64,000 nt of DNA from Streptomyces violascens (GTDB lineage: Bacteria > Actinomycetota > Actinomycetes > Streptomycetales > Streptomycetaceae): the NCBI RefSeq assembly GCF_014649955.1, contig NZ_BMUA01000011.1, forward strand, positions 124,001-188,000, given 5' to 3'. Shown piece by piece: positions 39,926 to 48,900 of the stretch (position 1 is the stretch's first letter; the number at the start of each line of letters is the position of its first letter). The notes below the pieces were generated by a model, which saw nothing but the letters and a program-made list of their open reading frames with translations, was not told where the DNA came from and ran no database searches. Both the position numbers and the translations under genes were made by a program.

Positions 39926-41077
39926 TTAAGCGACTGAGCCGATGCGTCCGACCGGCGTGTCCTTGCCGTCGTGGTGGATCGGGGTGTGTGCGCCGGTCAG
40001 CGAGATTCCGCTGCCGCCGCGCCGGTTGGCGACGATCTCCGCGGCGATGGACAGGGCGGTCTCCTCGGGCGTACGCGCGCCGAGGTCGAGGCCGATCGGG
40101 GAGCGCAGGCGGTTGAGTTCGAGCTCGGTGACGCCCACGTCGCGCAGCCGCTCGTTGCGGTCGAGGTGGGTGCGGCGCGAGCCCATCGCGCCGATGTAGG
40201 CGACCGGCAGTTTCAGCGCGGTCTCCAGGAGCGGGATGTCGAACTTGGCGTCGTGGGTCAGGACGCACAGGACCGTACGGGAGTCGGTGTTCGTCCGCTG
40301 AAGGTACTCGTGCGGCCACTCCACGACGATCTCGTCCGCCTCGGGGAAGCGGGTCTTCGTCGCGAAGACGGGCCGGGCGTCGCACACGGTGACGTGGTAG
40401 TTCAGGAACTTGCCGACCCTGACCAGGGCGGAGGCGAAGTCGATGGCGCCGAAGACGATCATCCGGGGGGCCGGGACGCTCGATTCGACGAGCACGGTGA
40501 GCGGCTGGCCGCACAGCCGGCCGTCGGCGCCCAGCGAAAGGGTGCCGGTGCGGCCCCCGTCCAGCATGGCGGCGGCCTCGTCGGCCACGGCTCGGTCGAG
40601 CTCGGGGTGTCCGCCGAGGGCGCCCTCGTAGGCGCCGTCCGGATGGACGAGGAGGGCGCGGCCCATGAGTTCGGCGGGGCCGTCGGTGATGCGGGCGACC
40701 GCGGCGGCCTCGCCGCTCGCGGCGGTGGCGAGCGCGGCCGCGAACACCTCGCGGGCGGGCGAGGTGGTGCGGACCGGGGTGACGAGTATGTCGATGATGC
40801 CGCCGCAGGTCAGGCCGACCGCGAAGGCGTCCTCGTCGCTGTAGCCGAAGCGTTCGAGGACGGTCTCGCCGTCCTCCAGGGCCTGCTGGCAGAGTTCGTA
40901 GACAGCGCCCTCCACACATCCGCCGGAAACCGAGCCGATCGCCGTGCCGTCGCTGTCGACGGCGAGGGCGGCTCCCGGCTGCCGGGGCGCACTGCCGCCG
41001 ACGGCCACCACGGTGGCCACGGCGAACTCGCGTCCCTGCTCGACCCACCGGTTCAGCTCTTCGGCGATGTCCAGCAT
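39926..41077 (-). CDS. xdhC: XdhC-family molybdenum cofactor maturation factor
   Basis: The 383-residue protein has the N-terminal XdhC/CoxI domain (ATVVAVGGSAPRQPGAALAV, GSVSGGCVEGAVYE, VGLTCGG) and the C-terminal Rossmann XdhC domain (MIVFGAIDFASALVRV, AYIGAMGSRRTHLDR, PIGLDLGARTPEETALSIAAEI). The conserved Cys residues in SGGCVE and LTCGG are present. It binds and sulfurates the molybdenum cofactor for insertion into xanthine dehydrogenase, whose genes lie upstream on the same strand. Confidence 0.93.
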   Translation of the reverse strand: MLDIAEELNRWVEQGREFAVATVVAVGGSAPRQPGAALAVDSDGTAIGSVSGGCVEGAVYELCQQALEDGETVLERFGYSDEDAFAVGLTCGGIIDILVTPVRTTSPAREVFAAALATAASGEAAAVARITDGPAELMGRALLVHPDGAYEGALGGHPELDRAVADEAAAMLDGGRTGTLSLGADGRLCGQPLTVLVESSVPAPRMIVFGAIDFASALVRVGKFLNYHVTVCDARPVFATKTRFPEADEIVVEWPHEYLQRTNTDSRTVLCVLTHDAKFDIPLLETALKLPVAYIGAMGSRRTHLDRNERLRDVGVTELELNRLRSPIGLDLGARTPEETALSIAAEIVANRRGGSGISLTGAHTPIHHDGKDTPVGRIGSVA

Positions 41078-41123
41078 GTTCGGTCTCCTTACGGATGTGT
41101 GGAGGGCGTCAGCGGCACAGCCG

Positions 41124-42587
41124 CTACTTGACGCCGAGCCAGCTCTCGATGGGATGGAGGGCGAAGTAGATGGTGAAGACGGCTGTCAGGGCCCACATGA
41201 ACCCGCCGATCTCGCGCCACTTGCCCTGTGCTGCCTTGATCACGGTGTAGGCGACGACGCCCGCGCCGACACCGGCCGTGATGTTGTACGTGAACGGCAT
41301 CAGAGCCACGGTGAGGAACACCGGGATGGAGACCGAACGGTCGCTCCAGTCCACGTGCTTGGCGGCGCTCATCATCATCGAGCCGATGACGACGAGGGCG
41401 GCGGAGGCGACCTGGGCCGGCACCAGCTGGGTGACCGGGGTGAAGAACAGGCAGGCCGCGAAGAAGAGGCCGGTGACGACCGAGGAGAGGCCGGTACGGG
41501 CGCCCTCACCGGCGCCGGAGGCGGACTCGATGAACACGGTCTGGCCGGAGGCGCCGGTGACGCCGCCGATCGCGCCGCCCGCACCGTCGATGAACAGCGC
41601 CTTGGACAGGCCCGGCATGCGGCCCTTGTCGTCGGCGAGCTTGGCCTCCTGGCCGACGCCGATGATGGTGGCCATCGCGTCGAAGAAGCCGGCGAGCACC
41701 AGGGTGAAGACGATCATGCCGACGCTGATGGCGCCGATGGAGCCCCAGCCGCCGAACTCGACGTGGCCGAAGAGGCCGAAGTCGGGCGTGGAGACCGCGC
41801 TGCCGCTGAGGCCGGGGGCGGTGCCGCCCCAGTCCGCGTCGGTCAGTCCCGCGGCCTTGGTGACCACGAAGGCCAGGACGCTGCCGGAGACGATGCCGAT
41901 CAGGATCGCGCCGGGCACCTTGCGGGCCTGCAGGGCGAAGATCAGCAGCAGGGTGATCGCGAAGAAGAAGACGGGCCAGCCGACGAGCTGTCCGGTGGCA
42001 CCGAGGGTGACCGGCGGTCCGTGCTCGGGGCCCTTGCCCACGAATCCGGCCTTCACGAGGCCGAGCAGGGCGACGAACATGCCGATGCCCATGGTGATCG
42101 CGTGCTTGAGCGCCAGCGGGATGGCGTTCATGATCATCTCGCGGAGGCCGGTGACGACCAACAGCATGATCACGACGCCGTACATGACACACATGCCCAT
42201 GGCCTGCGGCCACGTCATGTTCGGGACCACCTGGGTGGTCAGGGCCGCGGAGACGTTCAGTCCGGCGGCGAGTGCGAGCGGGACCTTGCCGATGAAGCCC
42301 ATCAGCAGGGTGCTGGCCGCGGCGGCGAGCGCCGTGGCGGTCACCAGGCCCGCGTGGCCCAGCGTGTGCTTGTCGACATCGGGCGTCGAGAGGATCAGCG
42401 GGTTGAGCAGGAGGATGTAGCACATCGCCATGAAGGTGGTGATGCCGCCGCGCACTTCCTGCGCCAGCGTGGATCCCCGCTCGGATATGTGAAAGTACCG
42501 GTCGAGCCAAGACCTGCCGGCCTGGGGACGGGAGCCGGAGCCCGCGTCCTCAGCGGTGGTCTTCGGCTCCACAGACTGCTGGGTCAT
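41124..42587 (-). CDS. NCS2/AzgA-type purine permease
   Basis: The 487-residue membrane protein has some 12-14 hydrophobic segments and AzgA-family motifs: the N-terminal FHISERGSTLAQEVRGGITTFMAMCYIL, LLMGFIGKVPLALAAGLNVSAALT, VLAGFFDAMATIIGVGQEA and GGVTGASGQTVFIESASGAGEGARTG. AzgA-type carriers import hypoxanthine, guanine or adenine with H+. ATG 42587 has GGAG upstream. It lies between the xanthine dehydrogenase operon and xdhC, so hypoxanthine or xanthine uptake for catabolism is the likely role. Confidence 0.92.
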   Translation of the reverse strand: MTQQSVEPKTTAEDAGSGSRPQAGRSWLDRYFHISERGSTLAQEVRGGITTFMAMCYILLLNPLILSTPDVDKHTLGHAGLVTATALAAAASTLLMGFIGKVPLALAAGLNVSAALTTQVVPNMTWPQAMGMCVMYGVVIMLLVVTGLREMIMNAIPLALKHAITMGIGMFVALLGLVKAGFVGKGPEHGPPVTLGATGQLVGWPVFFFAITLLLIFALQARKVPGAILIGIVSGSVLAFVVTKAAGLTDADWGGTAPGLSGSAVSTPDFGLFGHVEFGGWGSIGAISVGMIVFTLVLAGFFDAMATIIGVGQEAKLADDKGRMPGLSKALFIDGAGGAIGGVTGASGQTVFIESASGAGEGARTGLSSVVTGLFFAACLFFTPVTQLVPAQVASAALVVIGSMMMSAAKHVDWSDRSVSIPVFLTVALMPFTYNITAGVGAGVVAYTVIKAAQGKWREIGGFMWALTAVFTIYFALHPIESWLGVK

Positions 42588-42619
42588 GGTGCCTACTCCC
42601 AAGGTTCACAGGGGCACCC

Positions 42620-42649
42620 GCATAAGACTTGAGTCCTCAGGTCAGACAA
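42620..42649 (-). promoter_or_regulatory. Permease promoter whose spacer is an 18-bp dyad
   Basis: On the minus strand TTGTCT (42649-42644) and TTATGC (42625-42620) are separated by 18 bp. The spacer, GACTTGAGTCCTCAGGTC (42626-42643), is itself an inverted repeat with one mismatched pair. A repressor bound there would block polymerase. The transcript start would be some 25 bp upstream of the permease ATG. Confidence 0.5.
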
Positions 42650-42726
42650 GCTGCGGGATTTGGGATGATGCGTGGGCTGCACGACCCGGGGGACGGCCCG
42701 AGACGAACGGTGTCTGCTCCTGCCGG

Positions 42727-42744
42727 GGTACCGGAACCGGTACC
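42727..42744. repeat. Perfect 18-bp palindrome
   Basis: GGTACCGGAACCGGTACC has 8-bp arms around AA. It lies in the 352-bp gap between the xanthine dehydrogenase stop and the permease start. It may be a regulatory site or part of a terminator. The rest of the gap (42745-42930) is a TG-rich, comparatively GC-poor tract without a credible gene. Confidence 0.7.
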
Positions 42745-42939
42745 GCAGTGCAGATGGCTACGGGTGTTGCTGGTGTGACTCGGTTTTGCTGGTGGTGCTG
42801 GTACTGCGGGTGTTGCCGTTACTGCGAGGACCGCGAGCGGTGCGGTACTTGACTGCTCCGGGCGGTGCGGGCGACGGAATTGTGACGTTCCTGGGAGGCA
42901 CGCACCGCCCGGAGGGATCTGGGGATCCCCGGGGTGGGA

Positions 42940-45345
42940 TCAGGCTCCGGTACCGGTGAGGTGCTCGGGGCGGACCGGGGTCTTGTTGAGCTCCAGACCG
43001 GTCGCCGCCCGGATCGCCGCGAGGACGGCCGGGGTGGACGAGAGGGTCGGGGCCTCGCCGAGACCGCGCAGGCCGTACGGCGCGTTCGGGTCGGCGAGCT
43101 CCAGGACGTCGACCGGGATGGTCGGGGTGTCCAGGATCGTCGGGATGAGGTAGTCCGTGAAGGAGGGGTTGCGCACCTTCGCGGTCTTCGGGTCCACGAT
43201 GATCTCTTCCATCACCGCGACGCCGAGGCCCTGGGTGGTACCACCCTGGATCTGGCCGACGACGGAGAGCATGTTGAGCGCCTTGCCGACGTCCTGGGCG
43301 GTGGCCAGCTCGACGACCTTGACGAGGCCGAGCTCGGTGTCCACCTCGACCACCGCGCGGTGCGCGGCGAACGTGTACTGGACGTGGCCGTTGCCCTGGC
43401 CTGTGACGAGGTCGAAGGCCTGGGTCGGGCGGTGCCGGAACTCCAGCTCGACGTCGATCTCCTCGCCCTCCAGGACGTCCGCCAGGTCGGCGAGGACCTC
43501 GCCGCCGTCGGTGACGACCTTGCCGCCTTCGAGCAGCAGCTCGGCGGTGGCCCAGGCGGGGTGGTAGGAGCCGAACTTGCGGCGGCCGATCTCCAGGACC
43601 TTGGCGCGGACGGCCTCGCAGGTGTTCTTCACCGCGCCACCGGTCATGTACGTCTGCCGGGAGGCGGACGTGGAACCGGCGGAGCCGACCTGGGTGTCGG
43701 CCGGGTGGATGGTCACCTGCGTGACACCCAGCTCCGTACGGGCGATCTGGGCGTGCACGGTGACACCGCCCTGGCCGACCTCCGCCATGGCCGTGTGGAC
43801 CATCGCGACGGGCTCGCCGTTGATGACCTCCAGGCGCACCCGGGCGGTCGAGTAGTCGTCGAAGCCCTCGGAGAAGCCGACGTTCTTGATGCCGACCGCG
43901 TAACCGATGCCCCGTACGACCCCCTCGCCGTGCGTGGTGTTGGACAGGCCGCCGGGCAGGGCGCGGACGTCCGCGGCCTCTCCTGCCGCCAGCCACTGCT
44001 GCTCGGGCGGCAGCGGGCGGGCCTTGACCCGGCGCAGGAGCTCGGCGACCGGGGCCGGCGAGTCCACGACCTGGCCGGTCGGCATGATCGTGCCCTGCTC
44101 CATGGCGTTGAGCTGGCGGAACTCGACCGGGTCCATGCCCAGCTTCGCCGCCACCTTGTCCATCTGGGCCTCGTAGGCGAAGCAGGCCTGGACGGCGCCG
44201 AAGCCGCGCATCGCGCCACAGGGCGGGTTGTTCGTGTAGAGCGCGATCGCCTCGATGTCGACGTCGTCGATGACGTACGGGCCGACCGAGAGCGAGGAGG
44301 CGTTGCCGACGACCGCCGGGGAGGCCGACGCGTAGGCGCCGCCGTCCAGGACGATCTTGCACTTCATGTGCGTGAGCTTGCCGTCCTTGGTGGCGCCGTG
44401 CTCGTAGTAGAGCTTCGCCGGGTGGCGGTGCACATGGCCGAAGAAGGACTCGAACCGGTTGTAGACGATCTTGACCGGCTTGCCCGTGCGCAGCGCCAGG
44501 AGGCAGGCGTGGATCTGCATCGAGATGTCCTCGCGGCCACCGAAGGCACCGCCGACGCCGGAGAGCGTCATGCGGACCTTCTCCGGCGGCAGGCCGAGGA
44601 CCGGGGCGATCTGCTGGAGGTCCGAGTGCAGCCACTGGGTGGCGACGTAGAGGTCGACGCCGCCGTCCTCGGCGGGCACGGCCAGGCCGGACTCCGGGCC
44701 GAGGAAGGCCTGGTCCTGCATGCCGAAGGTGTACTCGCCCTCGACGATCACGTCGGCGCGCTTGCGCGCCTCCTCCACGTTGCCGCGGATGATCGGCTGG
44801 CGGTGCACGATGTTCGGGTGCGGGACATGACCGGCGTGGTGGTCGTCGCGGCCCTCGTGGATCAGCGGCGCGTCGGCGGCGAGGGCGGAGGCCTCGTCGG
44901 TGACGACCGGCAGTTCCTTGTAGTCGATCTTGATCTTGGCGGCCGCGCGGCGGGCGGTCTCCGGGTGGTCGGCGGCCACGAGGGCGACCGGCTCACCGTG
45001 GTGGCGGACCCGGCCGTGGGCCAGGACGGGGGTGTCCTGGATCTCCAGGCCGTAGTTCTTCATCTTGGCCGGCAGGTCGTCGTAGGTGAGCACGGCGTAG
45101 ACGCCGGGCATCGCGACGGCCTCGGAGATGTCGATGTTCTCGATCTCGGCGTGGGCCACGGTGGAGCGGAGCGTCTGGCCCCACAGCATGTCCTCGTGCC
45201 ACATGTCCGAGGAGTACGCGAACTCACCGGTGACCTTGAGGGTGCCGTCCGGGCGGAGCGTCGACTCGCCGATGCCGCCCTTGGTGTGGTTCTGGGTGAC
45301 GTTGGTGGGTGTACCGGCCGGAGTGGTGCGGGTGTTCTGCGCCAT
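42940..45345 (-). CDS. Xanthine dehydrogenase, molybdopterin-binding large subunit
   Basis: The 801-residue protein has the xanthine dehydrogenase a/b hammerhead domain (about 30-140) and the Mo-pterin domains: GGAFGGREDISMQIHACLLA, YNRFESFFGHVHRHPAK, NNPPCGAMRGFGAVQACFAYE and the active-site region GLRGLGEAPTLSSTPAVLAAI with the catalytic Glu in GLGEAP. The FGG and RGFG motifs bind the cofactor. It starts two bases after the stop of the 2Fe-2S subunit gene. It oxidises hypoxanthine/xanthine to urate. Confidence 0.93.
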   Translation of the reverse strand: MAQNTRTTPAGTPTNVTQNHTKGGIGESTLRPDGTLKVTGEFAYSSDMWHEDMLWGQTLRSTVAHAEIENIDISEAVAMPGVYAVLTYDDLPAKMKNYGLEIQDTPVLAHGRVRHHGEPVALVAADHPETARRAAAKIKIDYKELPVVTDEASALAADAPLIHEGRDDHHAGHVPHPNIVHRQPIIRGNVEEARKRADVIVEGEYTFGMQDQAFLGPESGLAVPAEDGGVDLYVATQWLHSDLQQIAPVLGLPPEKVRMTLSGVGGAFGGREDISMQIHACLLALRTGKPVKIVYNRFESFFGHVHRHPAKLYYEHGATKDGKLTHMKCKIVLDGGAYASASPAVVGNASSLSVGPYVIDDVDIEAIALYTNNPPCGAMRGFGAVQACFAYEAQMDKVAAKLGMDPVEFRQLNAMEQGTIMPTGQVVDSPAPVAELLRRVKARPLPPEQQWLAAGEAADVRALPGGLSNTTHGEGVVRGIGYAVGIKNVGFSEGFDDYSTARVRLEVINGEPVAMVHTAMAEVGQGGVTVHAQIARTELGVTQVTIHPADTQVGSAGSTSASRQTYMTGGAVKNTCEAVRAKVLEIGRRKFGSYHPAWATAELLLEGGKVVTDGGEVLADLADVLEGEEIDVELEFRHRPTQAFDLVTGQGNGHVQYTFAAHRAVVEVDTELGLVKVVELATAQDVGKALNMLSVVGQIQGGTTQGLGVAVMEEIIVDPKTAKVRNPSFTDYLIPTILDTPTIPVDVLELADPNAPYGLRGLGEAPTLSSTPAVLAAIRAATGLELNKTPVRPEHLTGTGA

Positions 45346-45347
45346 GA

Positions 45348-45941
45348 TCAGACCGCCTCTTCCTGACGGGCGGCCGCGAGGCGGACCGCGTCGAGGATCT
45401 TCTCGTAACCGGTGCAGCGGCACAGGTTGCCGGAGAGCGCCTCGCGGATGTCCGCGTCGGACGGCTCGGAGTTGCGCTCCAGGAGCTCGTCGGCGGCGAC
45501 CAGGAGGCCCGGGGTGCAGAAACCGCACTGCACGGCGCCTGCGTCGATGAACGCCTGCTGGATCGGCGAGAGCGCGCCGGCCTCTCCAGTCTGGCTGTCC
45601 TGGGGCTTGGCCTGCCACCGCTTGGCGGCGTCGATGGACGTACCGCAGGAGCCGGAGGCGCAGCCGCCGCCGGGGTGGGCGTCGGTGCGGTGGGCGGCGT
45701 AGTCGGCCAGTCCCTCCACGGTGACGACCTCGCGGCCCTCGACCTGCCCTGCCGCGACCAGACACGAACACACCGGAACACCGTCGAGGCGGACCGTGCA
45801 GGAACCGCACTCGCCCTGCTCACAGGCGTTCTTCGACCCCGGAAGCCCCATGCGCTCGCGCAGGACGTAGAGAAGGCTCTCGCCCTCCCACACGTCGTCG
45901 GCCTCCTGCTTACGGCCATTGACCGTGAAATTGACGCGCAT
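45348..45941 (-). CDS. Xanthine dehydrogenase, 2Fe-2S subunit
   Basis: The 197-residue protein has a plant-type 2Fe-2S site (ACEQGECGSCTVRLDG then CSCL) and an alpha-helical 2Fe-2S domain (VQCGFCTPG, NLCRCTGYEKI). It passes electrons from the Mo centre to FAD. An insert between the two domains (GGGCASGSCGTSIDAAKRWQ) contains two extra Cys and is less usual. It ends two bases before the FAD subunit... gene on its 5' side, which stops at 45944, so the three subunit genes are tightly packed. Confidence 0.95.
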   Translation of the reverse strand: MRVNFTVNGRKQEADDVWEGESLLYVLRERMGLPGSKNACEQGECGSCTVRLDGVPVCSCLVAAGQVEGREVVTVEGLADYAAHRTDAHPGGGCASGSCGTSIDAAKRWQAKPQDSQTGEAGALSPIQQAFIDAGAVQCGFCTPGLLVAADELLERNSEPSDADIREALSGNLCRCTGYEKILDAVRLAAARQEEAV

Positions 45942-45943
45942 GG

Positions 45944-46840
45944 TTATGCAGCTCCTTCAAGGGTGCGGCCGTTGCCGCCGCGGTACGTCTCCCAGGTCCA
46001 CATCAGCGTGCGGCGCGCCATGACGCCGACGGCGTGACGGCGGTAGTTCGCGGTGCCGCGGACGTCGTCGATCGGGTTGCACGCGCCCGAGGCGAGCGTG
46101 GCGAACTCCTTCGCGACCGACGGGGTGATGATCTTGCCGTTGTCCCAGAAGCCGCCCTCTTCGAGCGCCGCGTTCAGGAACTCCTCCGCCGCCTTCGCCC
46201 GGATGGGGGTCGGAGCGGCCGAGCCGATGCCGGTGCGGACCGTACGGGTCTCGGGGTGCAGCGCCAGGCCGAACGCGCAGACCGCGATGACCATGGCGTT
46301 GCGGGTGCCGACCTTGGAGAACTGCTGGGGGCCGTCCGCCTTGGGGATGTGGATGGCCTTGATCAGCTCGTCCGCCTCGAGGGCGTTGCGCTTCACACCC
46401 TTGTAGAACTCGTCGATCGGGATGAGCCGCACGCCGCGCGCCTGCGACTCGACCTCCACGTCGGCGCCCGAGGACAGCAGCGAGGGGTGCGCGTCACCGG
46501 CCGGCGAGGCGCAGCCGAGGTTGCCGCCGACACCGCCGCGGTTGCGGATCTGCGGGGAGGCGACGGTGTGCGAGGCGAGCGCGAGGCCCGGCAGCTCCGT
46601 CCGCAGGTTCTCCATGATCTTGGTGTACGGGACGGAGGGTCCGAGCCGGACGCTGTCCTCCCCGACCTCCCACTGGGCCAACTCGCCGATGCGGTTCAGG
46701 TCCAGGAGGTACTCGGGCCGCCGGTGGTCGAAGTTGATCTCGACCATCACATCGGTGCCACCCGCAATGGGCACAGCGGTGGGGTGCTCTGCCTTGGCGG
46801 CGAGCGCCTCCTCCCAGCTGGCGGGGCGAAGGAAGTCCAT
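45944..46840 (-). CDS. Xanthine dehydrogenase, FAD-binding subunit
   Basis: The 298-residue protein has the FAD_binding_5 domain (PIAGGTDVMVEINF; TVASPQIRNRGGVGGNLGCASPAGD) and the CO-dehydrogenase flavoprotein C-terminal domain (KVGTRNAMVIAVCAFGLAL, TGIGSAAPTPIRAKAAE). It transfers electrons from the 2Fe-2S centres to NAD+ or another acceptor. ATG 46840 starts at the family MDFLRP and is preferred over an ATG 24 bases upstream. It is the first gene of the operon, 263 bp from the divergent PucR regulator. Confidence 0.94.
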   Translation of the reverse strand: MDFLRPASWEEALAAKAEHPTAVPIAGGTDVMVEINFDHRRPEYLLDLNRIGELAQWEVGEDSVRLGPSVPYTKIMENLRTELPGLALASHTVASPQIRNRGGVGGNLGCASPAGDAHPSLLSSGADVEVESQARGVRLIPIDEFYKGVKRNALEADELIKAIHIPKADGPQQFSKVGTRNAMVIAVCAFGLALHPETRTVRTGIGSAAPTPIRAKAAEEFLNAALEEGGFWDNGKIITPSVAKEFATLASGACNPIDDVRGTANYRRHAVGVMARRTLMWTWETYRGGNGRTLEGAA

Positions 46841-46929
46841 GAGTGGCTCTCTTCCGATTCTCAAATTCGGGGTCGTTCGCGCGGGTCCCGGGGACGGCAG
46901 GCCCTCGACATCTCAGTCGTTCATGTGCT

Positions 46930-46958
46930 GTTAACGCGGTGTGGAATCAGTACACAAG
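46930..46958 (-). promoter_or_regulatory. Candidate xanthine dehydrogenase operon promoter
   Basis: On the minus strand TTGTGT (46958-46953) and TTAACA (46935-46930) are 17 bp apart, giving a leader of about 80 bases before the FAD-subunit start. The stretch is notably richer in A/T than its surroundings. Confidence 0.4.
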
Positions 46959-46998
46959 CCCGCATCCCTCGGGTGCAGTCACCGAAACCATGAAGGAG

Positions 46999-47029
46999 TT
47001 GGCTGGTCTCCGCTCACGTCTTGTAGATT
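46999..47029 (+). promoter_or_regulatory. Candidate pucR-like promoter
   Basis: TTGGCT (46999-47004) and TAGATT (47024-47029) are separated by 19 bp and lie about 75 bp upstream of the regulator ATG. The hexamers are reasonable but the spacing is long. Confidence 0.3.
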
Positions 47030-47103
47030 CGTATGAAAGGCGGTGCTCCGTTACCTCACCGCTTTCCAACGGCAACATCAAGACAGATCGGCGGCGACAC
47101 GCG

Positions 47104-48774
47104 ATGCGGCTGCGCGCACTTCTGGAAACCGACGCGCTGGGGCTGCGGCTGCTCGGCGGCGAGGACGAGCTGGACCGCACGGTGCGGGGAGTCATGACCA
47201 CTGACCTGCGGGATCCGAGCCGCTACCTCACGGGTGGCGAGCTGGTTCTGACGGGTCTCGCCTGGCGCCGGGACGCCGAAGATTCCGAGCCATTCGTACG
47301 CATCCTCGCGAGTGCCGGTGTGGCGGGCCTGGCGGCCGGTGAGGCCGAGCTCGGCGCCATTCCCGACGATCTCGTTCTGGCTTGTTCTCGCCATCGGCTC
47401 CCGCTCTTCGCGGTGAACGAGTCGGTCGCGTTCGCAACCATCACCGAGCACGTCGTACGACAGGTCTCGGGCGAGCGCGCGGGCGACCTCGCGGCGGTCG
47501 TGGACCGCCACCGCAGGCTGATGACGTCGGGCCCGGCGGGCGGCGGCCCCGAGGTGGTCCTCGACCTGCTCGGCTCCGACCTGGACCTGCGGGCCTGGGT
47601 GCTTTCTCCGACCGGCCGCCAGATCGCGGGCGCCGGCGACGCACTGACCCCGGCGGTCGGCGCGGCGCTGGCCGCCGAGCACCTGGGAGCCACCCGCACC
47701 GGCCGCCGGGGCCCGCACCGGGCCACCGTCGACGGCGTGACCTACTCGCTGTTCCCGATCCGCAACAACGGGCGGGGCGCGGCGCCCGCCGCCCGCGACG
47801 TGCGCGAGACGGTGCTTTCGGACTGGCTGCTCGCCGTCGAGGCCGACGCGGGCGACTGGCCGGCCGCACGGCTCGACCTGCTCCAGGGCGTCACCCAGCT
47901 CATCGCGGTCGAGCGCGACCGGCGCGACGCGGCCCGCACGGTGCGCCGCCGGCTCGCCCAGGAGGTCCTGGAGCTGGTGCAGACCGGCGCCGCGCCCGCC
48001 GAGATCGCGGCCCGACTCAGAGTCGCGGCCCCGGTGCTGCTGCCCGGCCTCGGCTCGGCGCCGCACTGGCAGGTCGTGGTGGCCCGGGTGGACTGGGAGC
48101 GCACCTTGGGTGCGGAGATCGAGGGCGGCCCGGTCGCCCAGTCGCTCCTGGAGGAGATCCTGGTCGACCCCGCGGTGGTCGGCCCCGAGTCCTCCGACCG
48201 GATCGCGGTGGCCCACGCGGGCGACGAGGCGATCGCACTCGTGCCGCTGCCCGCGGTCACGCCCGAGGGCGCCGAGGGCGGTCTGCACGCCGACGCGCTC
48301 CTGGCCTCCGTCCGCACCCCGCTCTCTGCGGGCCTGGCGGACGACGGCCGCCTGACACTGGGTGTCAGCGCCGCGGTGCACTCCGCCGAGGGGCTGCGCG
48401 GCGCCCTGGAGGAGGCCCGGCACGCCCGCCGGGTCGCCGCCGCCCGCCCCGGCCGGGTGTGCGCGGCCGGCCACCACGAGCTGGCCTCGCACGTGCTGCT
48501 GCTTCCGTTCGTGCCGGACGACGTACGGCGCGCCTTCACGGCCCGGCTGCTCGACCCGCTGCGCGACTACGACCGGCGCCACCGGGCCGAACTCATCCCG
48601 ACCCTGGAGGCCTTCCTCGACTGCGACGGATCCTGGACGCGGTGCGCCACACGACTGCACCTGCACGTCAACACGCTGCGCTACCGGGTGGGCAGGATCG
48701 AGCAGTTGACGGCCCGTGACCTGTCCCGACTCGAGGACAAGCTGGACTTCTTCCTGGCGCTTCGTATGAGCTGA
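47104..48774 (+). CDS. PucR-family transcriptional regulator
   Basis: The 556-residue protein has the N-terminal purine catabolism regulator domain (MRLRALLETDALGLRLLGGE, RGVMTTDLRDPSRYLTGGELVLTG, about 1-125), a central GGDEF-like region, and the C-terminal PucR HTH (CATRLHLHVNTLRYRVGRIE, about 515-545). ATG 47104 starts exactly at the family N-terminus; upstream in-frame codons were rejected. PucR proteins switch purine catabolic genes in response to nitrogen or purine state. It is divergent from the xanthine dehydrogenase operon, its likely target. Confidence 0.93.
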   Translation: MRLRALLETDALGLRLLGGEDELDRTVRGVMTTDLRDPSRYLTGGELVLTGLAWRRDAEDSEPFVRILASAGVAGLAAGEAELGAIPDDLVLACSRHRLPLFAVNESVAFATITEHVVRQVSGERAGDLAAVVDRHRRLMTSGPAGGGPEVVLDLLGSDLDLRAWVLSPTGRQIAGAGDALTPAVGAALAAEHLGATRTGRRGPHRATVDGVTYSLFPIRNNGRGAAPAARDVRETVLSDWLLAVEADAGDWPAARLDLLQGVTQLIAVERDRRDAARTVRRRLAQEVLELVQTGAAPAEIAARLRVAAPVLLPGLGSAPHWQVVVARVDWERTLGAEIEGGPVAQSLLEEILVDPAVVGPESSDRIAVAHAGDEAIALVPLPAVTPEGAEGGLHADALLASVRTPLSAGLADDGRLTLGVSAAVHSAEGLRGALEEARHARRVAAARPGRVCAAGHHELASHVLLLPFVPDDVRRAFTARLLDPLRDYDRRHRAELIPTLEAFLDCDGSWTRCATRLHLHVNTLRYRVGRIEQLTARDLSRLEDKLDFFLALRMS

Positions 48775-48900
48775 CAGTCGATCCCGGCCAGTGTCGGACG
48801 ATTGTGAACTCATTCACGCACCCCCCTTGGCCCGGCGTGCCATTCCGTGTTGAGATGCGGATCTACTCAGCAGCTCGATGGCGCGCTCGGGGAGGGCAAC

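Noticed and set aside
42755..42852. A small Cys/Trp-rich peptide (GVTRFCWWCWYCGCCRYC and on) in the permease upstream gap
   Set aside because: The Cys and Trp codons come from a TG-rich tract, there is no ribosome site, and codon usage differs from genes here. Chance is more likely than a metallopeptide.
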